In this document: piece after piece, positions 7,443 through 16,186 of the stretch
Numbering within the stretch: position 1 is the first letter of the stretch
Layout of the letters: each line of letters starts with the position of its first letter
Source of the DNA: a virus
DNA length: 32,331 bases
Reading direction: 5' to 3' (one strand)
Virus record (IMG/VR): IMGVR_UViG_3300025311_000012
Coordinates: 1-32,331 of that record
Notes under the pieces: model-generated
Databases searched by the model: none
What the model saw: the letters and a program-made list of their open reading frames with translations, nothing else
Told to the model about the DNA's origin: nothing
Made by a program: the position numbers and the translations under genes

Positions 7443-9152
7443 TCAGGCCTCCAGGTCGCCGATGCCGTACCCGCTCTCATCAGCGGTATCGGTGATGATC
7501 TCGAGTCGATAGCGATCACCCGCCACGATCGGCGCGCTGAACGGCGGCGCTTCGGTGGGGGTCGTCGCCGTGATCGGGTCGGACGCGCCCACCGAAGCTG
7601 ACTGGGTCATGTTGTAGAATCGCGCGGTGACAGCGACGTCAACCGTCCGCGCCCACAGCTGCACGCGCACCCATCCGGTAAAGGACACGCGCGCGACGAA
7701 CTCCCGCCAATCCACGACCGGCGTGTACGCGGGCACCGCCCCCATCGGCACGCTCGCGATCCGCGATCCCCCCAGGGAGACATACAACACGAGGCTCGAC
7801 GGTGCTGCGACAGCACCGCCGCCGCTCACCACACCACCAGCGCCGCCCACCCCTGACGTCCCGTCGCGAAATACATCGAGCCACGTCTCGGGCTGCTCAT
7901 CGCCAGAGACGACGGTGTGCGTGAACACGAGCTCGCCATCGACGTCGTCGGTGACCTGCACGGAGACGACCATGTGTGTGCCGGATAAGGCGCGGGCGGC
8001 GAAGCCGAGCACGACCGTTTCGCCCGGGTAGGCCATGCCGACGCGATGTGTGATCATGGCAATCGTCGCCGGGGCCGCGAGCGCGACCCGCAACAACGCC
8101 GCGATCGCCGCGGTCGCGGCCGCATATAACGTGATTTTTTCGTCGCGCACGAGCGCCGCGATCGGATGGCCATCGGCGGCGACCGCCGGGGCATCCGCCA
8201 GATCAATCCGGAAGGGAAGTGACGCCGTGTAGACCAGCTCAATCACGGTGCCGGCCGGCGGCAGCACTCCCGTCCCGAGCGACACCGTGCCGCGGCCGTC
8301 GGTATCGTCCCAGTTGTAGTAGGCGCTGTCGCCGGGGCTCCCGAGCGTGCGGTCGACATCCGGAGCGCTATGCTCTCGCACATAGCCCTGCGTCCAACCC
8401 CCGAGGACTGCCTGGATATCCACCTCCCACGACGTCGCGATGCCATCCGTGATCCACTGTTGCGTCACCACGGCCGGCCCGCTCGGCCCGCAAATCAGTG
8501 CGATCGTATTTGCATACCCCTTAGCTCTCGAGTTGCCGCGCGAGACCTTGCCGAGGACGGCCTCTGAGGCATCGTCCAGCACCAACCCCGAACTGACGGA
8601 TCCTGGCTCAATCGCGCGCAGCTGTAGCGCCGAATCGATCCGCCAGACCCAGCCCGTGAGCGTCTGGACCCGATTCAGCACGTCCACCGCGTAGACGTCC
8701 GCCACAACCAGGTCGGACGTCAGGGCCGGGCCGTCCGCCTGCGCCGGGTCGAGGGTAATACTGCACGCCCCCAGCGTGGAGGTGATGAGCGCCTGGAAGA
8801 TCTGCTTGACCGTCTGGCCCGTCGCGTACGTCGTCGCAGGGACGAGCACCTGCGCCGGCAGCGCGTTCGGGTCCTCAACCACGAGCTCCACGATGTCGCC
8901 CACGTCAAGGTCGGAAAACCCGGTGTCGCGGATGTCGATGATCCGGCCGCCAAACGTCTCCCCGGTCGTATCGTCCGTGACCGCCAACGCCTCGCCAAGG
9001 TCCGGGAGGCTCAAGCCAGCGTCCACGTCATAGATCGGGACGTTGATCACGCCGGGCGACCGCGTCGCGAGCGCGTACCGGAACGATCCGCCGCTGTCGG
9101 GGAGATACATGTCGCCGGTGCGATCGACGGTGGCGATGTCCAGCGACAGCAT
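7443..9152 (-). CDS. Tail hub / baseplate-like protein
   Basis: The 569-residue product follows the tape measure gene with a TGATG overlap, the position of distal-tail and hub proteins in siphoviruses. The first 150 residues are beta-rich with repeated Gly-Asp turns (VTDDTTGETFGGRIIDI, GDIVELVVED), as in the barrel domain of tail hubs. A helical segment (VKQIFQALITSTLG, then VDVLNRVQTLTGWVWRID) resembles the hub's inserted domain that handles a binding partner. The C-terminal 170 residues, after a Gly-rich linker (GGAGGVVSGGGA), look like a carbohydrate-binding-type beta sandwich. No peptidase motif is seen. Confidence 0.65.
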   Translation of the reverse strand: MLSLDIATVDRTGDMYLPDSGGSFRYALATRSPGVINVPIYDVDAGLSLPDLGEALAVTDDTTGETFGGRIIDIRDTGFSDLDVGDIVELVVEDPNALPAQVLVPATTYATGQTVKQIFQALITSTLGACSITLDPAQADGPALTSDLVVADVYAVDVLNRVQTLTGWVWRIDSALQLRAIEPGSVSSGLVLDDASEAVLGKVSRGNSRAKGYANTIALICGPSGPAVVTQQWITDGIATSWEVDIQAVLGGWTQGYVREHSAPDVDRTLGSPGDSAYYNWDDTDGRGTVSLGTGVLPPAGTVIELVYTASLPFRIDLADAPAVAADGHPIAALVRDEKITLYAAATAAIAALLRVALAAPATIAMITHRVGMAYPGETVVLGFAARALSGTHMVVSVQVTDDVDGELVFTHTVVSGDEQPETWLDVFRDGTSGVGGAGGVVSGGGAVAAPSSLVLYVSLGGSRIASVPMGAVPAYTPVVDWREFVARVSFTGWVRVQLWARTVDVAVTARFYNMTQSASVGASDPITATTPTEAPPFSAPIVAGDRYRLEIITDTADESGYGIGDLEA

Positions 9153-12100
9153 CAGCGATTCACCCGGTAGCGATTCAGGATGTCGCCCTGCCGGCGCAGG
9201 AGCACCTCACCGACGCGCACGCTGTCCATGTGTACCTGGGCGACCCACTGCCCGCCGCCGCCGCCACCGCCGCTCCCCATCATCGCGCCGCGCGCGGCGC
9301 CCTGTATAAACGCCGCCGGTCCGGCTGGCTCGCGCGCGACGAAGGCGGCGGCGGCGTGGCTGGGGGATCCACCGCCGCCTGGGACGTCGTCCACGTCGAA
9401 GTGCAGTGGGATGCGATAACCCTTCGCGAAGATCGCCGCCAGCGCATCGTCCGTTTTCTTTCCAGCCTCGACCCATGTCTGGTACTGGTCCTCTGCGGCG
9501 GCAAGCTCGTCGTTCTTCTGCGCCTCGAGCCGTTCTTTTTCGAGTCGGATCTGCTCCATGCGCGCGCGCTGCTGCGTCTCGGCGTCGCCCATCTCGGCCT
9601 CTTCGGCTTCCTGCGCGACCGACTGCTGGAGGCTCGCGTACTCGGAGTCGAGCTTCTCCATCATCTCCTTGTATTTCGCCGTGATGGCGTCGATCGACGC
9701 CTGGTGCGCGGCCTCCTGCTCGCCCATCGCCGCGACGCTCTTGCTCTTGTAATCCTGGAACGCCTTGGCGAGCTCCGTGGCCGTGTACTTGCCGCTCCCG
9801 AGCATGAAGTCGTAGACCTGCTTCGCCTTCTCGGCGATCGACTGCAGCTCCTCCCGCGTCTTGTAGCCGGCCGCGGCGGCCATCCCAGCGGGCGACCCGG
9901 CCAGCGCATCTGTGATGAGCTTGATCGCCGCGGCGGCCTGCGCAGGATTGTTCCGCCCGACGCCTTGCGTCAGGTTGATCCAGAGCTTCTCCCCTTCCGC
10001 GCCGAGCTGATTGAGCTGGGCGTGCAGCGCATCGAAGCCCCCCATCAACGAGGCAAAATCCTTCACTTCCGCGCGACCCTTCGCCGCGAAGAACATGTCG
10101 TAGATGGCTTTCCCGGCCTGAATCGCCGCCGTCGCGATCCCCATGATGCCGGTGGCCATACCGGCGATCCCGGCCATCGTCTCGCCGGACTTCGCGGCCG
10201 CGAACCCGGTCTTGAAGGCCGCGACGCTCTGCTGCGCCGCGTTGATCGATCCCACCACCGTCGAGAGCTGTTGCGCGATGCCACCGAAGGCCCCGCCAGA
10301 GATCTGCGAGAGCTGCGAGAGGGACTGCGCCAGCGCCCCAAAGTCCACCGTGAGCGCCTTCGTCTCTGTACCCACGAGCTCGAAGGGGATTTTCCCCGAC
10401 CAGACGGCAATCCCGCGGATCGCGTCGGCGACGACCCGGCCCTTGTCATGGATGAGCGGGAGCTGTTCGCCGAAGCCTTGCGCGGCGGCCGCCGCGTCCA
10501 CCCAGGCTTGCGCGGTCTTCTTAATCAGCGGGATTTGGTTCGCGACCGAAAACGTCGCCAGGTACAGATCACGAATCGCTTGCGGGGCGACTTTCCCCAG
10601 ACGCGCATACACACCGATCGCGTCCTCGGCCGCCTTATTGAGTTCCTTTTGTTTCTCGGCGCTCACAAGCGAGAGGTTCGACAACGGCCCGAGTTCCCTG
10701 ACGTACTCCTTTGCGCGGGCGATTAAATCGCGGCCGAAAAGGACATCCTGCGCTGTCGTGAAGGCCTCGGCGGACGCCTGGTTTTTCAGGAACGTCGCGT
10801 CAAGTTCTTTGCCTCTTTTTGTGATGTCGGCTTCCGCGGCGCTCAACTCGGCGGCCGAGAGCGTGACCCCCTTCAACGCTCCGCCGACGGCGATTGCGGG
10901 CTTCGGGATGTTCGCCAGGGCCTCTTTCAGGCCGCCCGTGGCGCCGGTCAATTCGGCAATCTGCGTGTTCGTGAGACCGCCGGTATTCATCAGCCGAGAC
11001 AGCTGATCGACGAGTTCCAGATACAGATTCCCGGCGGCCGCTTTCGTCTTCTGCCCGGCGCGTGACCACACATCACCGATCTGGTCGAGCGCCCGCACCG
11101 CTTCGGTGGCCATGATCGGCGCCTGGTCGCCGACCTCTTTCATGCCGGACTTGATCGCGGGAAGGATTTCCTTCCACGTCCGCCCAAACAGCGCGGCGGC
11201 GACCTCCGCCTGGTCCGTCGGGTCTTTCATCTCGCGGATGCCCTCCGCGAGCAGCACCATCTTGTCGTAGCTGCCGAGCCGATTAAAGGTGTCTGTATTG
11301 ATATGGAGCCGCCTCATCGCGCCAGCCGCGCCGCTGTTCTCATCACCGAGCGCCAGCGTCAGGTTCTGGGATGCATGGACGAGGCTTTCAACCGACGAAC
11401 TGGATTGACCCGCGATGTACTGCAGTCGTTGGACCTCAGTGATGCTGAAGTCGGTCTGGTCCGACATCTTCACGATCGCGTCAGCGACATCCAGCACGGA
11501 CCGGCCGAACGCCACAATGGACCCGATGGACAGCGCTATACCGAACGCGCCGAGCAGACCATTCACTTTCGACAGGGCACCGAACAGGTCGCTCGTCGGC
11601 GGGTGCGCGCGGCGCGTCGCGTCCACGAGCTTCGCCATCGCCGGCGGCGCCTGCTCGCCCATGAGGCGGTAATGCGCGATCGCGTCCGTGAGGGTCTTAT
11701 TGACGACAGCCTGGTCGGTCGCCGTGAGCTTCGACGCGCCGCCCATGCGCGTCACGGCCTCGGTCATCGCCGCGGCGGTCTCCTTGACGCCGGCGCCGAG
11801 TCCGTGCATGCCCTTAGTCGCGTCGCCGGTGAAGATCTTGACGAACTCGTCGGCCTTGGACAGCGCGGCATTGACGGGGCGCGTCGCGTCGGCCAACGCC
11901 ACCATCGCGGCCGGCGCCTGCTCGCCCATGAGGCGGTAGTGCGCGATCGCCTCGGTGAGTGTCTTGTTGACCTTGAGCTGATCGGACTGCACGAGCTTGC
12001 TCGCGCCGCCCATCCGCTCGACGGCCTCCGCCATCGCGGCCGCCTGCTCCTTGACGCCGGCGCCGAGCCCGTGCATGCCTTTCGTCGCATCGCCGCTGAA

Positions 12101-12268
12101 GATCTTGACGAACTCGTCAGCCTTCGACAGCGCCTCACCGACGCCGTGCACGTGCCCAGACACCTCGCTCGCCGCGGCGCCGACCTTCTTCAGATCGGCC
12201 GCCGCCTGCGCAGTCGCTTCCTGCGTCAGCGCGCGGGCCCGAACGATGATCTCTACGGCGTCAGCCAC
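9152..12268 (-). CDS. Tail tape measure protein
   Basis: This is the longest gene, 1038 residues from a GTG at 12268. It sits directly after the frameshifted chaperone pair, the standard location. The protein is mostly helical and Ala-rich. It has an 89-residue tandem duplication near the N-terminus, a hydrophobic segment at about 236-262 (LLGAFGIALSIGSIVAFGRS), a second Gly/Ala hydrophobic zone around 690-725, and a charged coiled coil near 870-960 (EKLDSEYASLQQSVAQEAEE). The end is Gly-rich. Tape measures set tail length at about 0.15 nm per residue, so about 155 nm is expected if the whole protein acts as ruler. Confidence 0.92.
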   Translation of the reverse strand: MADAVEIIVRARALTQEATAQAAADLKKVGAAASEVSGHVHGVGEALSKADEFVKIFSGDATKGMHGLGAGVKEQAAAMAEAVERMGGASKLVQSDQLKVNKTLTEAIAHYRLMGEQAPAAMVALADATRPVNAALSKADEFVKIFTGDATKGMHGLGAGVKETAAAMTEAVTRMGGASKLTATDQAVVNKTLTDAIAHYRLMGEQAPPAMAKLVDATRRAHPPTSDLFGALSKVNGLLGAFGIALSIGSIVAFGRSVLDVADAIVKMSDQTDFSITEVQRLQYIAGQSSSSVESLVHASQNLTLALGDENSGAAGAMRRLHINTDTFNRLGSYDKMVLLAEGIREMKDPTDQAEVAAALFGRTWKEILPAIKSGMKEVGDQAPIMATEAVRALDQIGDVWSRAGQKTKAAAGNLYLELVDQLSRLMNTGGLTNTQIAELTGATGGLKEALANIPKPAIAVGGALKGVTLSAAELSAAEADITKRGKELDATFLKNQASAEAFTTAQDVLFGRDLIARAKEYVRELGPLSNLSLVSAEKQKELNKAAEDAIGVYARLGKVAPQAIRDLYLATFSVANQIPLIKKTAQAWVDAAAAAQGFGEQLPLIHDKGRVVADAIRGIAVWSGKIPFELVGTETKALTVDFGALAQSLSQLSQISGGAFGGIAQQLSTVVGSINAAQQSVAAFKTGFAAAKSGETMAGIAGMATGIMGIATAAIQAGKAIYDMFFAAKGRAEVKDFASLMGGFDALHAQLNQLGAEGEKLWINLTQGVGRNNPAQAAAAIKLITDALAGSPAGMAAAAGYKTREELQSIAEKAKQVYDFMLGSGKYTATELAKAFQDYKSKSVAAMGEQEAAHQASIDAITAKYKEMMEKLDSEYASLQQSVAQEAEEAEMGDAETQQRARMEQIRLEKERLEAQKNDELAAAEDQYQTWVEAGKKTDDALAAIFAKGYRIPLHFDVDDVPGGGGSPSHAAAAFVAREPAGPAAFIQGAARGAMMGSGGGGGGGQWVAQVHMDSVRVGEVLLRRQGDILNRYRVNR
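11612..12133 (-). repeat. Tandem duplication inside the tape measure gene
   Basis: Residues 46-134 (12133-11867) and 135-219 (11866-11612) of the tape measure are near-copies with an 89-residue period. Both begin ALSKADEFVKIF, share DATKGMHGLGAGVKE and GEQAP, and differ at scattered positions. A third start-like ALSK occurs at residue 231, which may be a decayed unit. Confidence 0.9.
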
Positions 12269-12270
12269 GG

Positions 12271-13103
12271 TCAGTCATCCCCGCCACCACTTGCCTGTTG
12301 CCGTCTCGCACGCGCCACCGACTCATACAGCACCGCGTTCCGCACATCCCGGACGCACTCGATCGCCGCGGTCAACCAGGCGTCCTGCTCGCCGGCGCCG
12401 CCGATCGCCGGCCATCCCACACGCTCGAATCGCGGTCCCACCATCGGCACGATCACGAGCTGATGGGTCCACTCGAACCATCTGAGGACGCTCTCGACGT
12501 CAGGCGTGAGCGATCGAACGGGACAGGTTCGGAGGACGACGGATCCGTCGTGCCAGACGATGCGCCGGGGCTTGCTGACGCCGTCGCAGCCGCGGCCGGC
12601 GCAGAGCTGCTCGGCACGGCAGCGGCCGCAATCGGTTTCGGTGCGTCGCCAGGAGCCGCCGGCGGGGGCTCGCTCGCGAAGCCAAGAAACGAAGCGAGCT
12701 CCGATTTGTAGGTTTTTTTTTGCTCGACCGTCAGGCGGTTCTCGGCGCCGACGATCATCAGCGCCTGGCCGAGCACGTCCACGCGGCCGCCGTAGATGTC
12801 GAGCAGATCGTCCCCGCGGGTGATCTCGCGGCCGTCGTGCTCGAGCTCGCCTGGCACGATCGCGAGATACGCATCGAGCACTTGGCGGATCCACGCATCG
12901 GCCTCCATGACGCGCGCTTGGCGCGCCTCCAGCGTCTCGTCCGGCCGCTGTGGTCCCCGCGGGTCACCGTATCGGTCCATCCCGGACTGGAAGGCGTCGA
13001 ACTCGACATTCGTCATGCGCTTCACGCGCACGGCGATCTCGACGCCATCGATCGACAGCGTCGTCGGGAAGGTGGATTGCGTGCGGATTTTCGGGTCAGA
13101 CAT
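12271..13103 (-). CDS. Tail assembly chaperone, -1 frameshift fusion (gpGT-like)
   Basis: This product begins at the same ATG (13103) as the short chaperone, shifts -1 on the A9 run at 12721-12713, and continues in the overlapping frame to the stop at 12271. That gives about 277 residues. The extension (about 147 residues) contains a Cys cluster (DCGRCRAEQLCAGRGC) and then a folded-looking part (RWFEWTHQLVIVPMVG). It ends two bases before the tape measure start. In lambda, gpG (140 residues) and gpGT (279 residues) are made the same way and escort the tape measure during tail assembly. The frameshift is inferred from layout and slippery site and has not been shown for this phage. Confidence 0.75.
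12453..13103 (-). CDS. Tail assembly chaperone, short form (gpG-like)
   Basis: The 216-residue product starts at ATG 13103, eight bases after a strong AAGGAG. An in-frame upstream extension to 13142 has no such site. The first 130 residues (SIDGVEIAVRVKRMTNVEFD, helices with DAWIRQVLDAYL) look like tail assembly chaperones. After the slippery site the zero frame becomes Ala/Ser/Pro-rich and probably unstructured. Its position between tail tube and tape measure supports the call. Confidence 0.8.
   Translation of the reverse strand: MSDPKIRTQSTFPTTLSIDGVEIAVRVKRMTNVEFDAFQSGMDRYGDPRGPQRPDETLEARQARVMEADAWIRQVLDAYLAIVPGELEHDGREITRGDDLLDIYGGRVDVLGQALMIVGAENRLTVEQKKTYKSELASFLGFASEPPPAAPGDAPKPIAAAAVPSSSAPAAAATASASPGASSGTTDPSSSEPVPFDRSRLTSRASSDGSSGPISS
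12713..12722 (-). other. Programmed -1 ribosomal frameshift site
   Basis: On the coding strand the sequence is C followed by nine A, then CC. In the zero frame it reads CAA-AAA-AAA-ACC, a slippery A-AAA-AAA heptamer. Slipping back one base gives AAC as the next codon and enters the frame that is open to 12271. A possible 6-base-pair stem (GCTCGC at 12699-12694 with GCGAGC at 12677-12672) starts about a dozen bases downstream and could stimulate the shift. Confidence 0.75.
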
Positions 13104-13117
13104 CACGAAGCTCCTTG

Positions 13118-13134
13118 GCGGCGCCAGGCGCCGC
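13118..13134 (-). promoter_or_regulatory. GC-rich hairpin just upstream of the chaperone ribosome-binding site
   Basis: On the coding strand GCGGCG-CCTGG-CGCCGC forms a 6-base-pair stem with a 5-base loop. It ends directly before the AAGGAG of the chaperone gene and could tune its translation. The rest of the 175-base gap between tail tube and chaperone holds only a very short possible frame. Confidence 0.4.
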
Positions 13135-13209
13135 GAAAACAAGTCGACGAGCTGTCGTGTGCCGGGCGCGGATTGGAGATCCCGTGGTCTGGCCGCAGGG
13201 AGGCGGGCC

Positions 13210-13275
13210 TCACGTGATCGGCGCGCTCAGCGTATCTGCCGGGTAGAGAGTCGTCAGTCGATAGTCGATCGTCAC
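13210..13275 (-). CDS. Possible 21-residue peptide in the tail tube-chaperone gap
   Basis: A GTG at 13275, four bases past the tail tube stop, opens a 21-codon frame (MTIDYRLTTLYPADTLSAPI plus Thr) ending in TGA at 13210. No clear ribosome-binding site is present apart from coupling to the tube gene. I list it only because the gap is otherwise unexplained. Confidence 0.15.
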   Translation of the reverse strand: MTIDYRLTTLYPADTLSAPIT

Positions 13276-13278
13276 AGG

Positions 13279-14442
13279 TCAGGCGACCGCCAAGTAGAAG
13301 CCATCGTTGCCGGCGATGGTGGACTTGGCGAGGCCCTTGTACTTCCAGTCGAGTTCTTCCTCCGCGTTCGAGTCGTCCGGCTCCTCAAACTCGACGACCG
13401 GACAATAGATCGCGATGATCGAGCCTTCAGTGTCGCCCGATTGCACGAGCACGGTTGCGTCGCTGTTCGCCTCCGCGACGTCGATGATGGTGACGTCGTC
13501 GCTCACCATCGTGTCGAGCCCGACCGAGATGGCGCGCTTGCCCTTGCGATAGTACGCGCGCGCCAGCGAGGTCCCGGCCGCGAAGTTGTCGAGCTCCATC
13601 GCGTTCTTCACCGCGAACTCCGCCTTGATGTAGTCCTCGACGGTGGCGTTGAACATGAGGCCGCCCGTCAGGCCCGACGGCGGCGTGGTGCCGACGACGG
13701 TGAACGTGGCGGGGTCGGCCGTGTCGGCGTTGCGGGTGCGCTTCTGCATCGGGCCAGAGGCTTCCCACATCACCTCATTGTTCGCATCGCAGCTGACCTT
13801 CAGCTCGTCCACCACGGCGCCGTAGCCCTGGTAGCTGAGCGACGTCAGGTAGTGGCCGATGTTGAGCGACTTCGCGAGCGCCGTCGCCGGCTTGTAGGTG
13901 AGGGTGCCCTTGACGGCCTGGCCGTCCGTGAGGGCCGACGGCAGGGCCGGCGCCCACGTGCACACGCCCGTGCCCGTGTTCACGGCCGTCAGGAAGCGCA
14001 CGTACTTGTTGCCGTCCTGATGCGAGAAGAGCAGCGCGTCGCCGATCGCCAGGCCGGCGGCCGACGTCAGGGTGTCGGCGGTCGTGGTCCCGGCGCCGCC
14101 GACCGCGATCGTCGTCGCGAGCACGACGTTCGTCTTCGCGCCGATGCCGTGCTCGAGGATGTCGGTGTGATCCGGGAGCGTGTTGAGCACACCGGACGGA
14201 AAGAACTCACCCGAGAGCGACCAGCTCGCGGTGCCGCGGCGGGTGCGGCGGTAGACCTGGTCGGGATGCGTGTGGCGAGTCGGGGCGTTCACGCGGTTGC
14301 GGAGCTTCCGGTTGAGCGCGACGTTCAGGTGCCGGACCGCATCGGTCGCGGCGAAACCCGGCGCCGTGCCGTACGTCGCGGCCCCCTCGGCGGCCACATA
14401 GACGCGGCCCACGCGCCCCAGCTGATAGACGGGTATCGGCAT
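13279..14442 (-). CDS. Major tail tube protein
   Basis: The 387-residue product starts after a good AGGGGAG site. It has the profile of a siphovirus tube subunit: a short helix, then long beta-rich stretches, including SWSLSGEFFPSGVL and the Gly-rich insertion VLATTIAVGGAGTTTADTLT. A KSLNIGHYLTSLSYQGYG strand region and a C-terminal acidic tail region (EFEEPDDSNAEEELDWKYKG) follow. It precedes the chaperone and tape measure genes, the usual position of the tube gene. The inserted middle may be an extra surface domain. Confidence 0.8.
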   Translation of the reverse strand: MPIPVYQLGRVGRVYVAAEGAATYGTAPGFAATDAVRHLNVALNRKLRNRVNAPTRHTHPDQVYRRTRRGTASWSLSGEFFPSGVLNTLPDHTDILEHGIGAKTNVVLATTIAVGGAGTTTADTLTSAAGLAIGDALLFSHQDGNKYVRFLTAVNTGTGVCTWAPALPSALTDGQAVKGTLTYKPATALAKSLNIGHYLTSLSYQGYGAVVDELKVSCDANNEVMWEASGPMQKRTRNADTADPATFTVVGTTPPSGLTGGLMFNATVEDYIKAEFAVKNAMELDNFAAGTSLARAYYRKGKRAISVGLDTMVSDDVTIIDVAEANSDATVLVQSGDTEGSIIAIYCPVVEFEEPDDSNAEEELDWKYKGLAKSTIAGNDGFYLAVA

Positions 14443-14460
14443 GATGTGCTCCCCTGCGAT

Positions 14461-14721
14461 CTACTCGGCCGGCGTGTCGGCGCCCGGCGCCGCGATCGCG
14501 CGCGGCCGCCGCGGTTTCGGGTCCGCCTGTGCAGACGTCTGCACGGGCGCGAAGTGGCTCTCGAGATAGCGGCCCAGCGCGTCGCGCCAGGTCACGACGG
14601 TCCCGCCGGCGCGCGTGGCGACGACGACGTCCGGGTCGAGCTCGTCGCCGACAGCGAAGGTCCGCGCGAGGTCGATCCCCGACACGGTGAGGCCGCTTGC
14701 GATGCAAACCAGCTTGGCCAT
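14461..14721 (-). CDS. Small conserved tail-region protein, unknown function
   Basis: This 86-residue protein has a strong AAGGGGAG site before its ATG. It is Val/Ala/Asp-rich (MAKLVCIASGLTVSGIDLAR) with a short helix (ALGRYLESHF) and a Pro/Ala/Lys tail. The tail codes for VQTSA at a perfect palindrome shared with two other genes. It lies between the tail terminator and tail tube genes; no family recognised. Confidence 0.7.
   Translation of the reverse strand: MAKLVCIASGLTVSGIDLARTFAVGDELDPDVVVATRAGGTVVTWRDALGRYLESHFAPVQTSAQADPKPRRPRAIAAPGADTPAE
14529..14544. repeat. Perfect palindrome GTGCAGACGTCTGCAC, copy 1
   Basis: This is a 16-base perfect palindrome inside the 3' part of the 86-residue gene, 68 bases before its stop and about 90 bases before the tail tube start. 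On the coding strand it reads in the frame GTG-CAG-ACG-TCT-GCA (VQTSA). It shares 15 bases exactly with the copies at 23975 and 30551. Confidence 0.95.
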
Positions 14722-14736
14722 CTCGTCTCCCCTTCG

Positions 14737-15210
14737 CTATCCGTTGGGCGCGCCGTAGACGCGCGGGACGCGCACTTCCGCCTTCACGGTGGCCCACACC
14801 TGGGCGCCCTCGTACGTCCGGAACTCGCGCGTCTGGACGCGCGTGTCGGTCGCCAGGCCGCCGCGCGTGATGTCCACCGCGATCGCCCGTTCGATGTCGG
14901 CGCAGAGCCGGAAGAACACCTTGATCCAGTCCTCGTCGGCGGTGACGTCGGACTCGTGCACGGCGTGGATCTGGATCGGCATCACGACGTTCACGCGGTG
15001 CGCCGGCTGATACCCGAAGGCGCTGGTCCCCACCTCGAGGATGTAGAACGGCCGCAGCCGAGAGTCCCCCACCAGATCTTCAACCGTGCTGTTCGCGTCG
15101 AGCTTCACGGCCAACGCCGCGACGTCGTAGAAGTAGCCGCCCGCCACGGCGATCGCGCGCAGCGCGGTCTGCAGGTGCGTCACGACGCGGTATTCCACCG
15201 GCTCAGGCAC
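14737..15210 (-). CDS. Tail terminator / minor tail protein U-like
   Basis: I choose the GTG at 15210 (157 residues), which overlaps the stop of the preceding protein Z gene by eight bases and has a G-rich site upstream. The frame also runs further upstream to 15282, but that stretch is Arg/Ser/Thr-rich shadow of the Z gene. The product is a mixed alpha/beta protein (VVTHLQTALRAIAVAGGYFY, then RVNVVMPIQIHAV and VKAEVRVPRVYG). That fits small tail-completion proteins found between Z-type and tube genes. Assignment rests mainly on position. Confidence 0.6.
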   Translation of the reverse strand: MPEPVEYRVVTHLQTALRAIAVAGGYFYDVAALAVKLDANSTVEDLVGDSRLRPFYILEVGTSAFGYQPAHRVNVVMPIQIHAVHESDVTADEDWIKVFFRLCADIERAIAVDITRGGLATDTRVQTREFRTYEGAQVWATVKAEVRVPRVYGAPNG

Positions 15211-15823
15211 CGTAGTACCCCCCGAACGGGTCGCGCGCGTAGAACTCAAGCTCGTGCGCGAGGTTCGTGTCGAACGCCTCACGCATTGCCGTGACGCCAG
15301 CGGCCTTGTGCTTCAGGAAGACATGCCCGATCGAGGCGCCGAAGAGCTGCTTGATCGGCAGCTGCGACCGGTTGGGCGCCGGCCCGCGGCGCGTGCCCCC
15401 TCCAGCGTCGACGGACCGCCGGAAGACCCCCTTGTGGCCGCCGGACTCGACGCCAGACGGCAACGGGCCCCGCACGGTCGCGAGGAAGGCGCCCGGAATC
15501 GTCTTCCGGCCGGCGCCGTCCTTGTAGCTGACGCCCGCGCGCGTCTGGCGCGCGTCGAGCTCCGCGATCGGCAGCCGGTGCAGGCTCGCGGCCAGCCGCA
15601 CCTCGAGCGTCGTAGCCGTGGACTTGCGCTCCAGAATCGCGCGTTTCACCCGCACCACCTTCATCCCCATGTCCGCGGCGATGAGGCGGGCCAGCACCGC
15701 CTGCCCGGTCGTCAGCGACCGATTCAAGGCGCGCGAGGTCGCCCGCGCCGTGCGCCCGGGAAACTTCTTCAACGCCTCGAGGGCGTCGTCCGCGTGGAAT
15801 TCGATCGTGAAGTCGGTTGCCAT
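15203..15823 (-). CDS. Minor tail protein Z-like (head-tail connector)
   Basis: The 206-residue product matches the layout of lambda protein Z and related prophage minor tail proteins. It has an N-terminal RALNRSLTTGQAVLARLIAA helix, a basic VKRAILERKSTA segment, a strand with LPIAELDARQTRAGVSYKDG, and a helical C-terminus (AMREAFDTNLAHELEFYARD). The gene starts one base after the stop of the head-completion gene. Z-type proteins complete the tail end that docks to the head. Confidence 0.8.
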   Translation of the reverse strand: MATDFTIEFHADDALEALKKFPGRTARATSRALNRSLTTGQAVLARLIAADMGMKVVRVKRAILERKSTATTLEVRLAASLHRLPIAELDARQTRAGVSYKDGAGRKTIPGAFLATVRGPLPSGVESGGHKGVFRRSVDAGGGTRRGPAPNRSQLPIKQLFGASIGHVFLKHKAAGVTAMREAFDTNLAHELEFYARDPFGGYYGA

Positions 15824-15824
15824 G

Positions 15825-16163
15825 TCAGGCCGGGATGAGAATCACGCGAATCTGTTCAGGGTTCTGCGGCTCCGCCAGGCGGTCCACCTTCCAGGCCCTG
15901 GCGACCGACGCGCCGTATTCGGCGGCGACGACGGTCGTGCCGCGCGGCAGGGAGTCGCCGACCTGGCAGATGAACAGCGCCATGACGCGGCGCGGCTCGC
16001 GCCGCTGAAAATCGCGGCCGACGGGCATCTCGTCCACCAGTGGGGGAAGCCAGACGCCCGTCGCCGCAATCGCCTCATCACCCGGTGGGGTGATGGTCGC
16101 CGCCACGCCGTAGAGGTCCCGGCTCACCTGGAGCGCGAGGCCACGGATGGCGGCGATGTCCAT
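15825..16163 (-). CDS. Head-tail joining / head-completion protein (FII-like)
   Basis: This 112-residue protein begins with a helix (MDIAAIRGLALQVSRDLYG) and continues as beta strands (ATGVWLPPLV, VMALFICQVG, RGTTVVAAEYG, IRVILIPA). This is the shape of small siphovirus adaptor proteins of the lambda FII type. It lies between the DUF2190 gene and protein Z, where such proteins are coded. Sequence identity to a named family is not certain. Confidence 0.6.
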   Translation of the reverse strand: MDIAAIRGLALQVSRDLYGVAATITPPGDEAIAATGVWLPPLVDEMPVGRDFQRREPRRVMALFICQVGDSLPRGTTVVAAEYGASVARAWKVDRLAEPQNPEQIRVILIPA

Positions 16164-16186
16164 GTGTCAGGCTCGCTCGCCGCGCG

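Noticed and set aside
9230-10726. A 498-codon plus-strand frame opposite the tape measure gene
   Set aside because: Antisense shadow; the tape measure frame explains this stretch.
15211-15282. Upstream extension of the tail terminator gene to 15282
   Set aside because: The added residues are low-complexity shadow of the protein Z gene; GTG 15210 is better placed.
12796-15294. An 832-codon plus-strand frame across the tail genes
   Set aside because: It crosses several well-supported minus-strand genes and their gaps, has shadow composition and no recognisable domain.
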